This document shows positions 42,196-51,302 of a DNA stretch of 64,000 nt, piece after piece (position 1 is the first letter of the stretch; every line of letters begins with the position of its first letter). The notes beneath the pieces are model-generated. The model did not search any database. It had not been told where the DNA came from and saw only the letters and a program-made list of their open reading frames with translations. A program made the translations under genes and the position numbers. Source of the stretch: Facklamia sp. 7083-14-GEN3. Lineage in GTDB: Bacteria; Bacillota; Bacilli; Lactobacillales; Aerococcaceae. The stretch covers positions 225,080-289,079 of the forward strand of contig NZ_JANSGD010000003.1 of the NCBI RefSeq assembly GCF_024742075.1. The letters run 5' to 3'.

Positions 42196-42783
42196 TTACT
42201 TTTTAGCAAAATGTTTATGCGTCCGTTCAAGGTCGGGTCGGATGCCTTCAAAGAGCGTAATGGAGATGTATTCAATATATTTTTCCTTATCTTTTTTATC
42301 CTTGTTGTGTGTCCAATTCGTTAATAAGGAAGCAAAGGAATCAGTGTAAAAGTCAATTAAGAAATCCTTATAATCTTCAGGAATAACCATTTCTTTTGAT
42401 AGATCATCGACGATTTTACGCATGTTTTCAATGAAGTTATTATAGAAAAATTTTTTCAACTCGTCTCTGCCTAAGGCATTGATGGCAGAACTCACCACAT
42501 GTTCATTTTCTTCCACATAATTCATAGCAAAGCGCACGACTTCATCGTACTCGGTTAAATAGTCGTATTTTCGAACCGGCTCAATGGCCTCTTCTTCGAA
42601 CATCCAATTAAGTAAATCATAGATATTGGTAAAGTGGTAATAAAAGGTTTTGCGGTTGACTCCACAGTCTTCGACAATTTCACGGATGGATATTTTATCT
42701 AGAGCTTTTTTGTTCATTAGCTTTTTTAGTGAAGTAGCGAGTGCTCTTTTAGTCATTTTAGTGGTAATGCGTTCTTTTTCCAT
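42196..42783 (-). CDS. TetR/AcrR-family repressor
   Basis: A 195-residue regulator. The N-terminal helix-turn-helix reads SIREIVEDCGVNRKTFYYHF (residues 32-51), the canonical TetR recognition region. The C-terminal all-helical domain, including FIENMRKIVDDL and FLIDFYTDSFASLLTNW, resembles the TetR_C_8-type ligand domain. It is divergent from the MMPL transporter across 176 bases containing inverted repeats that overlap the transporter's -35 box, so it most likely represses that operon and perhaps itself. AAGGAGG precedes the ATG. The inducing ligand is unknown. Confidence 0.9.
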   Translation of the reverse strand: MEKERITTKMTKRALATSLKKLMNKKALDKISIREIVEDCGVNRKTFYYHFTNIYDLLNWMFEEEAIEPVRKYDYLTEYDEVVRFAMNYVEENEHVVSSAINALGRDELKKFFYNNFIENMRKIVDDLSKEMVIPEDYKDFLIDFYTDSFASLLTNWTHNKDKKDKEKYIEYISITLFEGIRPDLERTHKHFAKK

Positions 42784-42832
42784 AGAAACCTCCTTGGATA
42801 TTTAAATTTAAATTGATGGTCAAATTTATTGA

Positions 42833-42876
42833 AATGTCCAATTATAGGTCAACTATCCTAATATTGGACATTGTCC
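42833..42876. promoter_or_regulatory. Candidate TetR operators
   Basis: AATGTCCAAT (42833-42842) and its exact complement ATTGGACATT (42863-42872) form an inverted repeat. The right arm also forms the palindrome GGACATTGTCC (42866-42876), which covers the -35 box of the MMPL promoter. Occupation by the adjacent repressor would block that promoter. Confidence 0.65.
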
Positions 42877-42899
42877 GATTTTTATAACTCTAATATACT
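42871..42899 (+). promoter_or_regulatory. Promoter of the MMPL operon
   Basis: TTGTCC (-35), a 17-base spacer and TATACT (-10) lie 60 bases before the MMPL start codon. The -35 lies inside the palindromic operator. Confidence 0.65.
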
Positions 42900-42959
42900 A
42901 CTAAAAGTAGTCGTTTAACAGTCCCGTTTGACGACAATATTTTTATTTAAGGAGGAAGT

Positions 42960-45023
42960 ATGGAAAAAGTATTTAGAAAGATCTTACAGCATGACAGACT
43001 TGTCTTGCTACTTTTTTTGTTTGCATCTGTTATAAGTCTTTTCAGTCTGCCTAGAGTAAAAGTGAACTACGATATGAATGATTACCTTCCTTCGAAAAGT
43101 CCCTCTACCCAAGCTTTATCAGTTATGGAGGAAGAATTTGAAGGGCGGGTCCCTAATGCACGTTTAATGTTAGAGGATTTAACGATTCCTCAAGCCCTTG
43201 AATTTAAGGATAAGATTAGTCAAATCGAGGGTGTGGATGAGGTTTTATGGTTAGATGACAGCATAAATATTACCGAACCACTAGCGCAATATGATCAAGA
43301 GCTGGTTGAAAGTTATTATAAGAATCAAAATGCCCTTTATTCAATAACGATTGATGAAAGCCAACGAATAGAAGCGGTAGATCGTTTGCGTAACCTAGTT
43401 GGGGATAAGGGGTATTTGGAAGGGACTGCCGTTAACACAGCGGTTGCAGCTGAATCGACGGTTGAAGAAATCGGTAAAATTGTTAAAGTGACGATTCCAG
43501 TCGTTTTAATCATTTTAATAATCACCACCAATCATTGGTTTGAACCTGTTATTTTACTTTTCACGATTGGAGAATCGATTCTTTTGAATGCTGGATCCAA
43601 TCTACTATTTGGGACCATTTCCTTTGTAACCAGTGGTGCAGGTAACATTTTGCTACTAGCGGTATCGCTCGATTATTCGGTCTTTTTACTCCATCGTTTT
43701 GAAGAAAATCGTAAGCTTGGCATGGAAGCCAATGAGGCCATGGTCAAAGCCTTCATTCAATCACGCGGTTCGATTGCCTCCAGCGGTTTAACTACGGGGA
43801 TTAGCTTTGCTGCTTTGACCCTGATGCAATTTAAAATTGGTCCTGATTTAGGGATAGCCCTAGCTAAGGGAATAATCATTAGTTTATTAACCGTCTTTAT
43901 CTTGTTACCGATCTTAGTATTAAAAACCTACCGTCTATTGGAAAAAACCAAACACAAACCACTCTTACCAAGCTTTAGAAGATTAGGTAAATTTGTTACC
44001 AAAGTCATGCTGCCATTGGTGGCTGTTTTTTCTATTTTAGTTGTTCCTTCTTTTTTAGCACAAAAAGAAAATGACTACTACTACGGAGCAGAACATATCT
44101 TTGGACCAGAGACTAAATTAGGCCAAGATAGTCAACAGATTAAGGAGAGTTTTGGTCAATCCAACCGCATGGTTTTACTGGTGCCTAAAGGCAATCAAAC
44201 TCATGAAATACAATTGAGTACACAACTGAAGGAAATTCCTGAGGTGAAAGATGTCATTTCCTATGTCGATAGGGTTGGAGCTGAAATTCCGATGGAATAT
44301 TTAGATGAAGAAACCCTCAGTCTCTTAGAATCCAAAAACTATAGCCGGATGATTGTAACGGTTGATTCTGAATATGAAGGAGATACTTCTTTTAAACTGG
44401 TTGGAAACATTCGTCAAATCGCTGACGAATACTACCCAAATCAAGCCTATTTAGCGGGGGAAAGCGCCAGTACTTACGACTTAATGGATACCATTACGGA
44501 TGATAATCTAAGCGTTAACTTATTATCAACGGCAGCGGTCTTTATCGTTTTAGCTATCAGTTTTAAATCAATCATTATCCCACTTATTTTAGTGCTTTCA
44601 ATTGAAACGGCTGTTTGGATTAACTTGTCCATTCCTTATTTTAACAACCAAGTACTCTTTTATTTCTCTTACTTAATTGTAGGGGCCATCCAATTAGGAG
44701 CAACTGTCGACTATGCTATTTTAATGGCTCGCCGCTATTTAGAAAATCGTGAGAGCTTACAAAGGAAAGAAGCCATTGTTGAGACGGTCTCTAATGTGAC
44801 TGTTTCAATCATGACCTCCGGTTCAGCTATTGTCTTAGTCGGCTCGCTGCTTGGCTATATAACTACTCACGGTATCTTAATGCAATTAGGCTCACTCTTA
44901 GCCAAGGGATCGATTTTCTCAATTTTGATTGTCTTTTTTGTTTTACCAGGACTACTTTATTTATTCGATAAACCGATTGAAAAGTTTAGCTTGGGGTTAA
45001 AATTTGCTAAGGAGGAGTATTAA
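42960..45023 (+). CDS. MMPL/RND-family transporter
   Basis: A 687-residue membrane protein built as two similar halves: one helix (residues 14-30), an extracellular domain (about 35-175), then five to six helices, all repeated from about residue 345. Motifs such as SLDYSVFLLHRFEENR and ATVDYAILMARRYLENR in equivalent places show the internal duplication typical of RND/MMPL exporters. It probably exports a lipid or hydrophobic compound using the proton gradient. It is followed after two bases by a heptad-repeat secreted protein, an arrangement common in Firmicutes. TetR control is likely. Confidence 0.85.
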   Translation: MEKVFRKILQHDRLVLLLFLFASVISLFSLPRVKVNYDMNDYLPSKSPSTQALSVMEEEFEGRVPNARLMLEDLTIPQALEFKDKISQIEGVDEVLWLDDSINITEPLAQYDQELVESYYKNQNALYSITIDESQRIEAVDRLRNLVGDKGYLEGTAVNTAVAAESTVEEIGKIVKVTIPVVLIILIITTNHWFEPVILLFTIGESILLNAGSNLLFGTISFVTSGAGNILLLAVSLDYSVFLLHRFEENRKLGMEANEAMVKAFIQSRGSIASSGLTTGISFAALTLMQFKIGPDLGIALAKGIIISLLTVFILLPILVLKTYRLLEKTKHKPLLPSFRRLGKFVTKVMLPLVAVFSILVVPSFLAQKENDYYYGAEHIFGPETKLGQDSQQIKESFGQSNRMVLLVPKGNQTHEIQLSTQLKEIPEVKDVISYVDRVGAEIPMEYLDEETLSLLESKNYSRMIVTVDSEYEGDTSFKLVGNIRQIADEYYPNQAYLAGESASTYDLMDTITDDNLSVNLLSTAAVFIVLAISFKSIIIPLILVLSIETAVWINLSIPYFNNQVLFYFSYLIVGAIQLGATVDYAILMARRYLENRESLQRKEAIVETVSNVTVSIMTSGSAIVLVGSLLGYITTHGILMQLGSLLAKGSIFSILIVFFVLPGLLYLFDKPIEKFSLGLKFAKEEY

Positions 45024-45025
45024 TT

Positions 45026-47029
45026 ATGAAAGATAAAAGTATTCAAAAAATGATAAGTACTTTCATTATTGTCAGTTTTCTTTTTTCTAACATTTCGGTG
45101 ACTTTGGCTAAGGAGGTGAATACAGCCAAGGAGGAAGTTGTCTATGGGATTTTAAACCAAGACGGCAGTGTTAACCAAGCCTATATTGTTAATATCTTTG
45201 ATCAAGCAGGTAAAGTGACTGACTATGGTGACTATTGTAATGTGCGGAACATGACCTCAGAAGATAAATTAAGTTTAAAAGAAGGAAAAGTTGAATTTTC
45301 TAAAGGCAAGGAAAAGCTTTACTATGAAGGTGAATTAATTAATCAAGAACTTCCTTGGAATATTTCCTTGAAATACTTTATAGATGGCCAAGAGTATAGT
45401 GCCAAAGAAATAGCGGGACTATCAGGTGACCTAGAAATAAAACTATCTATCAGTGAGAACAAACAGATAGATCCCTTTTTCTATAACAACTATGGTCTTC
45501 AAGCGACATTGCTTTTAGATACGGAAAAAGTTTCAGATATCCAAGCAGAGCAAGCCACTATTGCCAATGTAGGTAAAAATAAGCAACTGACTTATACGAT
45601 TTTACCTAAAAAAGGCGCAGACCTTTCCATTAAAGCCAAGGTAAAAGATTTTGAGATGCCAGCTGTAGAAATTAATGGCATCAATATTAATTTAGGCTTT
45701 GATGTCGACAATGATCAATTGCTAGATAAAATTGAAGAGCTGCAAACAGGTGTTAAAGATATTAATGAAGGGGCAGGCGATCTAAATAATGGGGCTGGAC
45801 AATTAAAAGATGGCTCCGATCAATTAGCCGATGGATCTAAACGCTTAGAAAATGGAGCGGTTAAAATCAGTGGAGGCTTAAATTCACTGCAAAGTGGTAT
45901 CGAGCAGCTGAACAATGGCTTATGGGAATTAAACAATCACTCAGAAGCCCTAATACAAGGGTCTAATCAATTTAAGACCCTAATCAATAAATCGAGCGAA
46001 CAACTCTTAACTTTATCAGAAAAGGCTGAGGAGATGGATCGTTTATTACAAGCATCAAAAGAAATCCAAAGTGGTATCAATCAATTAAACAATTCCTTAG
46101 GTGAATTGAATCAAAGTATAAGCTATGAAGCCTACCAAGCTGTTTTAAGTCAAAATGGTCTAGCTCTTAACCAAATCCAAGCTGGAAATACTAATGGAAT
46201 TAACGCTTTAGAAAGCCTCACTAATTCCTTAGCCAATCTTTCTGCTCAAATTAGGGCATCAGATCTTGAAAATAGAGAAGAATTGGCGGGTCAAGTGGAT
46301 CAATTAGCTAATCAGACGCTTAACTCTGGTTTAGATAAAGTTTTTATGGGGAATAATGCGGTGATAGAGGCAACTGCAACCTACCTCAATCAACTTTCTG
46401 ATGCTTCTTCTCAAGTTCAAGCGGGTAGCCAGGATTTAAATGATTCTTATGATCAGTTTCATTCAGCTATCGAAGAAATGTTAAGTGCTTCTGAAGAGTT
46501 GACGGCTCAACTACCAGACTTAACTGAGAATATTGATCAATTGGTTGATCAATACAATCAATTTGACCAAGGTATTAAAGAATATACTCAAGCAGTGGGT
46601 CAACTAGCTGCTGGACAACAAGAAGTGCTCAACGGAGCTAGGAAATTGTCTCAAGGTGTTATGGATTTACAACTAGGAAGTGCGACATTAAATGAGAATA
46701 TGCAAAAGTTTAACAAGGCGACAAAAGATCTATATGATGGCACCCAGAAACTAAAAGATGGTTCAGATGAATTTAAGAATGAAACAGAAAATCTTGATCA
46801 AACAATTGAACAAGAGATTGATGACACTATATCAGAGATGACTGGTGATGCAAGTCAGCCGCTTTCATTTGCCTCAAGTAGAAATGGTAAAATTAAGTCC
46901 GTACAATTTGTCTTAAAAACTTCAGCGATTGAGATAGAAGAGGATGATAAAGAGGAAACGATTCAAGAAGAGCCACAGCCTTCTGCTTGGGATAAAGTAA
47001 AAGGCTTGTTTAAAGGAGAAGAAGATTAG
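45026..47029 (+). CDS. Secreted heptad-repeat protein, partner of the MMPL transporter
   Basis: A 667-residue protein with a signal peptide (residues 10-28, cleavage near TLA-KE), a beta-rich N-terminal domain to about residue 230, and then long helical segments with repeats of the X3-L-X2-G type (GAGDLNNGAGQLKDGSDQL and others from about 245 to 300 and 550 to 600), as in YhgE/Pip-like proteins. The C-terminus is acidic and ends in AWDKVKGLFKGEED without a membrane anchor or sortase motif. Such proteins usually accompany MMPL exporters and may form a periplasm-like extension across the wall. That role is inferred. Confidence 0.75.
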   Translation: MKDKSIQKMISTFIIVSFLFSNISVTLAKEVNTAKEEVVYGILNQDGSVNQAYIVNIFDQAGKVTDYGDYCNVRNMTSEDKLSLKEGKVEFSKGKEKLYYEGELINQELPWNISLKYFIDGQEYSAKEIAGLSGDLEIKLSISENKQIDPFFYNNYGLQATLLLDTEKVSDIQAEQATIANVGKNKQLTYTILPKKGADLSIKAKVKDFEMPAVEINGININLGFDVDNDQLLDKIEELQTGVKDINEGAGDLNNGAGQLKDGSDQLADGSKRLENGAVKISGGLNSLQSGIEQLNNGLWELNNHSEALIQGSNQFKTLINKSSEQLLTLSEKAEEMDRLLQASKEIQSGINQLNNSLGELNQSISYEAYQAVLSQNGLALNQIQAGNTNGINALESLTNSLANLSAQIRASDLENREELAGQVDQLANQTLNSGLDKVFMGNNAVIEATATYLNQLSDASSQVQAGSQDLNDSYDQFHSAIEEMLSASEELTAQLPDLTENIDQLVDQYNQFDQGIKEYTQAVGQLAAGQQEVLNGARKLSQGVMDLQLGSATLNENMQKFNKATKDLYDGTQKLKDGSDEFKNETENLDQTIEQEIDDTISEMTGDASQPLSFASSRNGKIKSVQFVLKTSAIEIEEDDKEETIQEEPQPSAWDKVKGLFKGEED

Positions 47030-47046
47030 TATTTTTATTGTTAAAT

Positions 47047-47098
47047 GTAATTGAATCTGAATAATAATCAGCGACAATCACTATTTTGATTCAATTAC
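47047..47098. repeat. Inverted repeat after the MMPL operon
   Basis: GTAATTGAATC and GATTCAATTAC form a perfect 11-base stem separated by 30 bases, with no T tract. It may protect the mRNA 3' end or be a former terminator. Confidence 0.4.
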
Positions 47099-47134
47099 GA
47101 AATATTTGGAAATACACAAATTTCCTAAATTAAT

Positions 47135-47176
47135 AAAAAACGATTCAGCCAAAATAAGGGTTGAATCGTTTTTTTA
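47135..47176. terminator. Bidirectional terminator
   Basis: AAAAAACGATTCA pairs with TGAATCGTTTTTT around a 14-base loop. It serves both the plus-strand MMPL operon and the minus-strand gene ending at 47191. Confidence 0.8.
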
Positions 47177-47190
47177 AATAATAAGTCAGT

Positions 47191-47787
47191 TTATTTCTCT
47201 TTAGCATTTAAATCAATCGATCCCACTAAATAGGAGCGACAATCCGGATTGTCTGACAACTTCATGATCTCATTATGTTGGAAGGTCTCGTTAAAGTCAT
47301 AGAGAAAATCATTATTTTTAGTTTTGTAAATATTTAAGCCGTATAAGAGAAAGAAGGGATTTGGTTGCAAGCTTTCGCCTTTAACCATCATTGAGAATAA
47401 GATTAAATGGATAAATAAATAGGCTAATACAGACGGCCAAGTAAATGACTGAATGATGTAAACAGTCGTCACATTAGAAATCAGAAAAGAGACCGGCTGA
47501 CCATTGATATCTGTAATATTTTCTTTAGTGAAATCTTCTTTATGATAATGATCTTGGCTTGCATAGGCTTTGGAGGCATACTGTTTTTTTAATTTTGAAT
47601 AAAGCCATCTGCTTAAAAGTCCCAGCACCAGAAGGACAGCAAAAACAATGATGAGGATATGGAAATGATTGAGATTGTAGTGGTCGAAATTACTGTAAAG
47701 AATTTTCAAAGTAAAGAGAATAATCGACAAGGACATGGAACTGAGGTAATAAATAATTTGGTAGAGTCTTGGTAAGTCTTTTAACAT
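47191..47787 (-). CDS. Membrane protein of unknown function
   Basis: A 198-residue protein I do not recognise. There are two helices near the N-terminus (about residues 12-31 and 43-63), a basic, then acidic cytosolic stretch (KLKKQYASKAYASQDHYHKE), and two more helices (about 100-130). The last 60 residues are soluble and polar with two prolines and a single cysteine. AAAGGAAA precedes the ATG. It is monocistronic, on the opposite strand to the response regulator-kinase fusion 165 bases away. Confidence 0.55.
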   Translation of the reverse strand: MLKDLPRLYQIIYYLSSMSLSIILFTLKILYSNFDHYNLNHFHILIIVFAVLLVLGLLSRWLYSKLKKQYASKAYASQDHYHKEDFTKENITDINGQPVSFLISNVTTVYIIQSFTWPSVLAYLFIHLILFSMMVKGESLQPNPFFLLYGLNIYKTKNNDFLYDFNETFQHNEIMKLSDNPDCRSYLVGSIDLNAKEK

Positions 47788-47915
47788 AAGTTTCCTTTCT
47801 ATCGAATAGCGTTTTGTCTATCTTTAGTAAACCATAAATAGCAGCTGAAATTGAGTGATATGCACTAAAGGTCCTTTATAAATTTTTAATCACTTCTAAT
47901 TTTTTAAATCTAATT

Positions 47916-47924
47916 TGCTATAAT
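47916..47924 (+). promoter_or_regulatory. Extended -10 promoter of the regulator-kinase fusion
   Basis: TGCTATAAT lies 29 bases before the ATG, with the ribosome binding site AGGAGGTGG between. No clear LytTR direct repeats were identified upstream. Confidence 0.6.
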
Positions 47925-47952
47925 AAGATAAGTGTTGATAGGAGGTGGCAAA

Positions 47953-49383
47953 ATGCGAACAGTTCAGATAGTTTTAGCGGATGATGAAGCCATTCAAAGA
48001 AAAAACATGGCGCATATGCTTGAAACAGCTTGTCAAAAGCTTCAAATAAAACCCATTATTGCTTGTTATGAATCCGGCGAAGCTTTTTTATTTCATCTGG
48101 AAGATCATCATGAGTGGCAAATTGCTTTTTTAGATATTGAAATGGCTGAAATGACTGGGATGGAATTGGCGCACCAATTGAGAGAAAAGGCACCTTATTT
48201 AAAAATTATTTTTGCCACTGCCTATGCTGAATATGCAGTCGAAGGTTATCAAGTCGACGCTTTAGATTTCCTTTTGAAACCTATCAATCAGTCAGCTGTT
48301 GAACGTGTTCTTACAAAATTTCTTCAATTACAACCTAAATCAGAAAAGTTTGTGGTAGTTGAAGATCTTTTGGGAAAAAAGCATGCCTTCGAATTGGATG
48401 ATCTGATTCTGGTAGAAGTTAATAAACGTCAGTTACGTTTAGTCTTAGCTAGTCAAGAGATTTTTATTTCAGGGCCCTTAGCTCATTTTAAAGAGGATTT
48501 AGACCAACATTTTGTAGCCCCTCACCGGTCGTATTTAATTAATTTGAATCATGTTGAAAGTATAGGGAAAGAAGAAGTTCTCCTCTCTTCTGGTGACAGA
48601 GTCCTCTTTCACGACGATCCGCAAAAACGATTCAAAAAGCGTTTATTAATCATTATAAAGGAAGTGCTTTTTATGATTAAAGGATTAGCGGTGGGATTGC
48701 TAATCGCATTACTAGTAATTTTTTACTACATTTACCTGTTGAGACGTGAATTAAAGTTCCATCAATTGCAACAAAAAGAACTGGATAATTATGCCTTAGA
48801 AGTTGAATCAGTGTATCGTCAAATGCGAGGCATTCGCCATGATTATCGCAACCATCTTCAAGTGGTGCAGGCTTATTTAAATGGTCAAGATTATCGTTCC
48901 TTAGATACCTATCTTCAAGAATTAACCAATGAAATGAACCAAGTGGATACGATCATACGAACAGGAAATACTTTGATAGACGCCTTAGTGAATACCAAGT
49001 TAAGTCGTGCTCAGTCGAGAGGGGTGGAAGTGCATGCTAGTGCCATAGCCCCTAGCAAACTAAGTGTTAATTCGACGGATTTGGCTGTCATCTTAGGGAA
49101 TTTATTAAATAACGCCTTAGAAGCGACTGCTAATTCTAATAACCAAAAGGCGGCTTTTATCCGCCTGTATATAGCTCCCTTAAAAAACACCTTTTATATT
49201 AGTCTGCAAAACTCTATGGATCAAAAGCCAAGACAAGGCTTCCTCTCTTTAAAAGGGGCTAATCGTCAAGGATATGGACTGAAACGAATAGATGAAGCGG
49301 TGAATAAGAATCAAGTGATCGTTAACAGACAGTGGGAAGAAGGCGTTTTTGCTACGGAAGTGACCTTACCTTTAAAAAATTAA
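47953..49383 (+). CDS. LytTR response regulator-histidine kinase fusion
   Basis: One continuous 476-codon frame carries two usually separate proteins. Residues 1-120 are a receiver (acid pair D10/D11, phospho-acceptor D61 in FLDIEM, LLKPI near 110). About 135-232 is a LytTR DNA-binding domain (HRSYLINLNHVESI). At 241 comes MIKG and a single helix (about 244-262), then a GHKL kinase with phospho-histidine IRHDYRNHLQ, N box LGNLLNNALEAT and G box GYGLKR. AGGAGGTGG supports the ATG at 47953. A weak AAGGAAG lies before the internal ATG at 48673, so separate kinase translation is possible. AgrAC-like pairs are normally two genes. The kinase lacks a large sensor domain. Confidence 0.8.
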   Translation: MRTVQIVLADDEAIQRKNMAHMLETACQKLQIKPIIACYESGEAFLFHLEDHHEWQIAFLDIEMAEMTGMELAHQLREKAPYLKIIFATAYAEYAVEGYQVDALDFLLKPINQSAVERVLTKFLQLQPKSEKFVVVEDLLGKKHAFELDDLILVEVNKRQLRLVLASQEIFISGPLAHFKEDLDQHFVAPHRSYLINLNHVESIGKEEVLLSSGDRVLFHDDPQKRFKKRLLIIIKEVLFMIKGLAVGLLIALLVIFYYIYLLRRELKFHQLQQKELDNYALEVESVYRQMRGIRHDYRNHLQVVQAYLNGQDYRSLDTYLQELTNEMNQVDTIIRTGNTLIDALVNTKLSRAQSRGVEVHASAIAPSKLSVNSTDLAVILGNLLNNALEATANSNNQKAAFIRLYIAPLKNTFYISLQNSMDQKPRQGFLSLKGANRQGYGLKRIDEAVNKNQVIVNRQWEEGVFATEVTLPLKN

Positions 49384-49413
49384 CCGCTCGTGTCAAAATA
49401 TAAACCATTGATG

Positions 49414-49439
49414 CACTTTCTGTTTAGAAAGTGTTTTTT
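49414..49439 (+). terminator. Terminator after the regulator-kinase fusion
   Basis: CACTTTCT pairs with AGAAAGTG around a four-base loop, followed by six Ts. It lies 30 bases after the stop and separates the fusion from the ABC exporter genes. Confidence 0.75.
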
Positions 49440-49444
49440 ACTTT

Positions 49445-49450
49445 TATAAT
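49445..49450 (+). promoter_or_regulatory. -10 box of the ABC exporter pair
   Basis: A consensus TATAAT immediately follows the terminator and lies just before the AAAGGAGAGGTGA ribosome binding site. The -35 region (TGTTTA or GTTTAG) is poor, suggesting an activated promoter, possibly by the LytTR regulator encoded upstream. Confidence 0.45.
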
Positions 49451-49478
49451 GAAGTCAAGAAAAGGAGAGGTGATTGCA

Positions 49479-51302
49479 TTGGAAGACCGCATCAATACTT
49501 TAAAATTTTTAGTTAACCGTTTGTGGCAATTTGATAAGAGGTTTTTCTTTTACTATTTTTTGGATATTGTTTTGAAAATTTTTACGCCACTTTATCAACT
49601 GTTTGTGTCTGTCCACTTGATTTCTTTATTGATGAAAGAGACTAGTCTCTTATTGTTTTCAAAGCAAGTATTCATCTTAATTGTCGGACTAATATTCTTG
49701 GAAAGTTTGAAGACAGTTTTGATGACCACCTTAGAAAAACATAATGATATTTTTAGAATAAATGTTATCAATGATGTTCTTATCCAAAGAATTAATCTGG
49801 ATTATCCTTTACTCATTGGATCAGACGCTGCCAGTCTCTATGATAACGCCTCAAACGCTTTAGGGAATAAGGAGGAAGCGCTAATCGGTATTCTTTCTAA
49901 TTTTGCTGAAGTGATGATTGCCTTACTCTCGGTTTTAATCTATGCAAATGTTTTAAGTCAACTATCAGTTATATTTATTTTATTATTGATTCTCATGGTT
50001 GGAGGACTATTAGTCATTAAGCATTTTCAAAATAAATTATTGCAGAAAAATCGGCCACTACACGCCATCAACAGTACAAAATTTAATTACTTGAATTACA
50101 CCATGGGGGATCAGCGTGTGGCTAAGGATGTCCGTCTTTATTCCATGAGCACTTGGTTTAAAGATATTTTTGATCAACTTTGGTTAGAGTATGAAACGAT
50201 TGTGCGCCCTGAAAATCAATGGAAAAGGATTGAAGGATTCTTTGTTGTACTTATGTTAGTCATTATGATGGGAGTTGCATACCAACAAAGTGTCGTAGAA
50301 ATTAGAGCAAATCAAATGGAACCACAAAACTTTTTGATTTATGCAACCATGGTGACTATGATGGCGTCCAATATAACAACCTTCATTAATACAAGTGCAA
50401 ATTTCTTTTTGCAGAATGAAAAACTTATTTCACTCTATCGATATTTCAATCAAAAGCCAGTATTTAACCATCAAAACAAAGAAGCAATCCCTCAAAAAAT
50501 TGAAACCATTGAATTTCGAAATGTTACCTACACTTATCCCAACGCGGATAAACCAACAATTAATCAATTTAATTTAAGAATTAAGAAAAATGAAAAGTTG
50601 GCTATCGTCGGTGAAAATGGCGCAGGAAAAACTACCCTCATTAAACTACTGTTAGGGTTATTAAAGCCAGATCAAGGTGAGATATTAATTAACGGAATTA
50701 ATACGAGAGAATTTAAAATTGAAGATTATTACCGTCTATTTGCTCCTGTTTTTCAAGATAATTATCTCTTTACTTTTACGGTTAAAGATACCATTCTTCA
50801 AGGATATGCTTTTGATTTAAAGCGCTACAAGCATGTGTTAGACCAAAGTGGGCTTAAAAAAGTAATCGATCAGCTTCCCCAAGGAGATCAAACTTCTATT
50901 GTACGGGAAGTAGACAATCAGGGTGTTCACCTTTCTGGCGGTCAATTGCAAAAACTTAAATTAGCACAAGCCTTGTATAAGAATGCTCCTGTCCTAGTGT
51001 TAGATGAACCGACCGCTGCCCTAGATCCTATTAGTGAGAGTGAAGTCTATCAAAATTATTTAAAATTTTCTAAAGACAAAATTGCTTTATTTATTTCTCA
51101 CCGCCTAGCTTCAACTCAATTTTGTGACCGTATTATCTACCTAGGTAAGGGGCAAGTAGTAGAAGAAGGAAGTCATGTGGATTTAATGAAAAAAGAAGGT
51201 GCCTATTATCAAATGTTTGCAACCCAAGCATATTATTACCGAGAGCATCTTGACGAAGAAAGAAAATCGGAGGAAATGATTGAACAGGGAGGACTGATTT
51301 AA
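49479..51302 (+). CDS. Half-ABC exporter, first of a heterodimeric pair
   Basis: A 607-residue type I ABC exporter half: six membrane helices in residues about 25-310 and a C-terminal ATPase with Walker A GENGAGKTT, signature LSGGQLQKLKLAQAL, Walker B VLVLDEPTAALDP and H-loop SHRLAS. A TTG start at 49479 is preferred because AGGTGA lies five bases before it. Frames opening earlier run into the terminator. There is no peptidase domain, so it is not a peptidase-containing bacteriocin exporter. The next gene starts on its stop codon (TAATG), so a heterodimer is likely. Substrate unknown. Confidence 0.85.
   Translation: MEDRINTLKFLVNRLWQFDKRFFFYYFLDIVLKIFTPLYQLFVSVHLISLLMKETSLLLFSKQVFILIVGLIFLESLKTVLMTTLEKHNDIFRINVINDVLIQRINLDYPLLIGSDAASLYDNASNALGNKEEALIGILSNFAEVMIALLSVLIYANVLSQLSVIFILLLILMVGGLLVIKHFQNKLLQKNRPLHAINSTKFNYLNYTMGDQRVAKDVRLYSMSTWFKDIFDQLWLEYETIVRPENQWKRIEGFFVVLMLVIMMGVAYQQSVVEIRANQMEPQNFLIYATMVTMMASNITTFINTSANFFLQNEKLISLYRYFNQKPVFNHQNKEAIPQKIETIEFRNVTYTYPNADKPTINQFNLRIKKNEKLAIVGENGAGKTTLIKLLLGLLKPDQGEILINGINTREFKIEDYYRLFAPVFQDNYLFTFTVKDTILQGYAFDLKRYKHVLDQSGLKKVIDQLPQGDQTSIVREVDNQGVHLSGGQLQKLKLAQALYKNAPVLVLDEPTAALDPISESEVYQNYLKFSKDKIALFISHRLASTQFCDRIIYLGKGQVVEEGSHVDLMKKEGAYYQMFATQAYYYREHLDEERKSEEMIEQGGLI

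Noticed and set aside
42051..42324. Overlapping short frames on both strands between the ABC ATPase and tetR genes.
   Set aside because: They cross the tetR terminator and the tetR coding sequence, lack ribosome binding sites and have no family resemblance.
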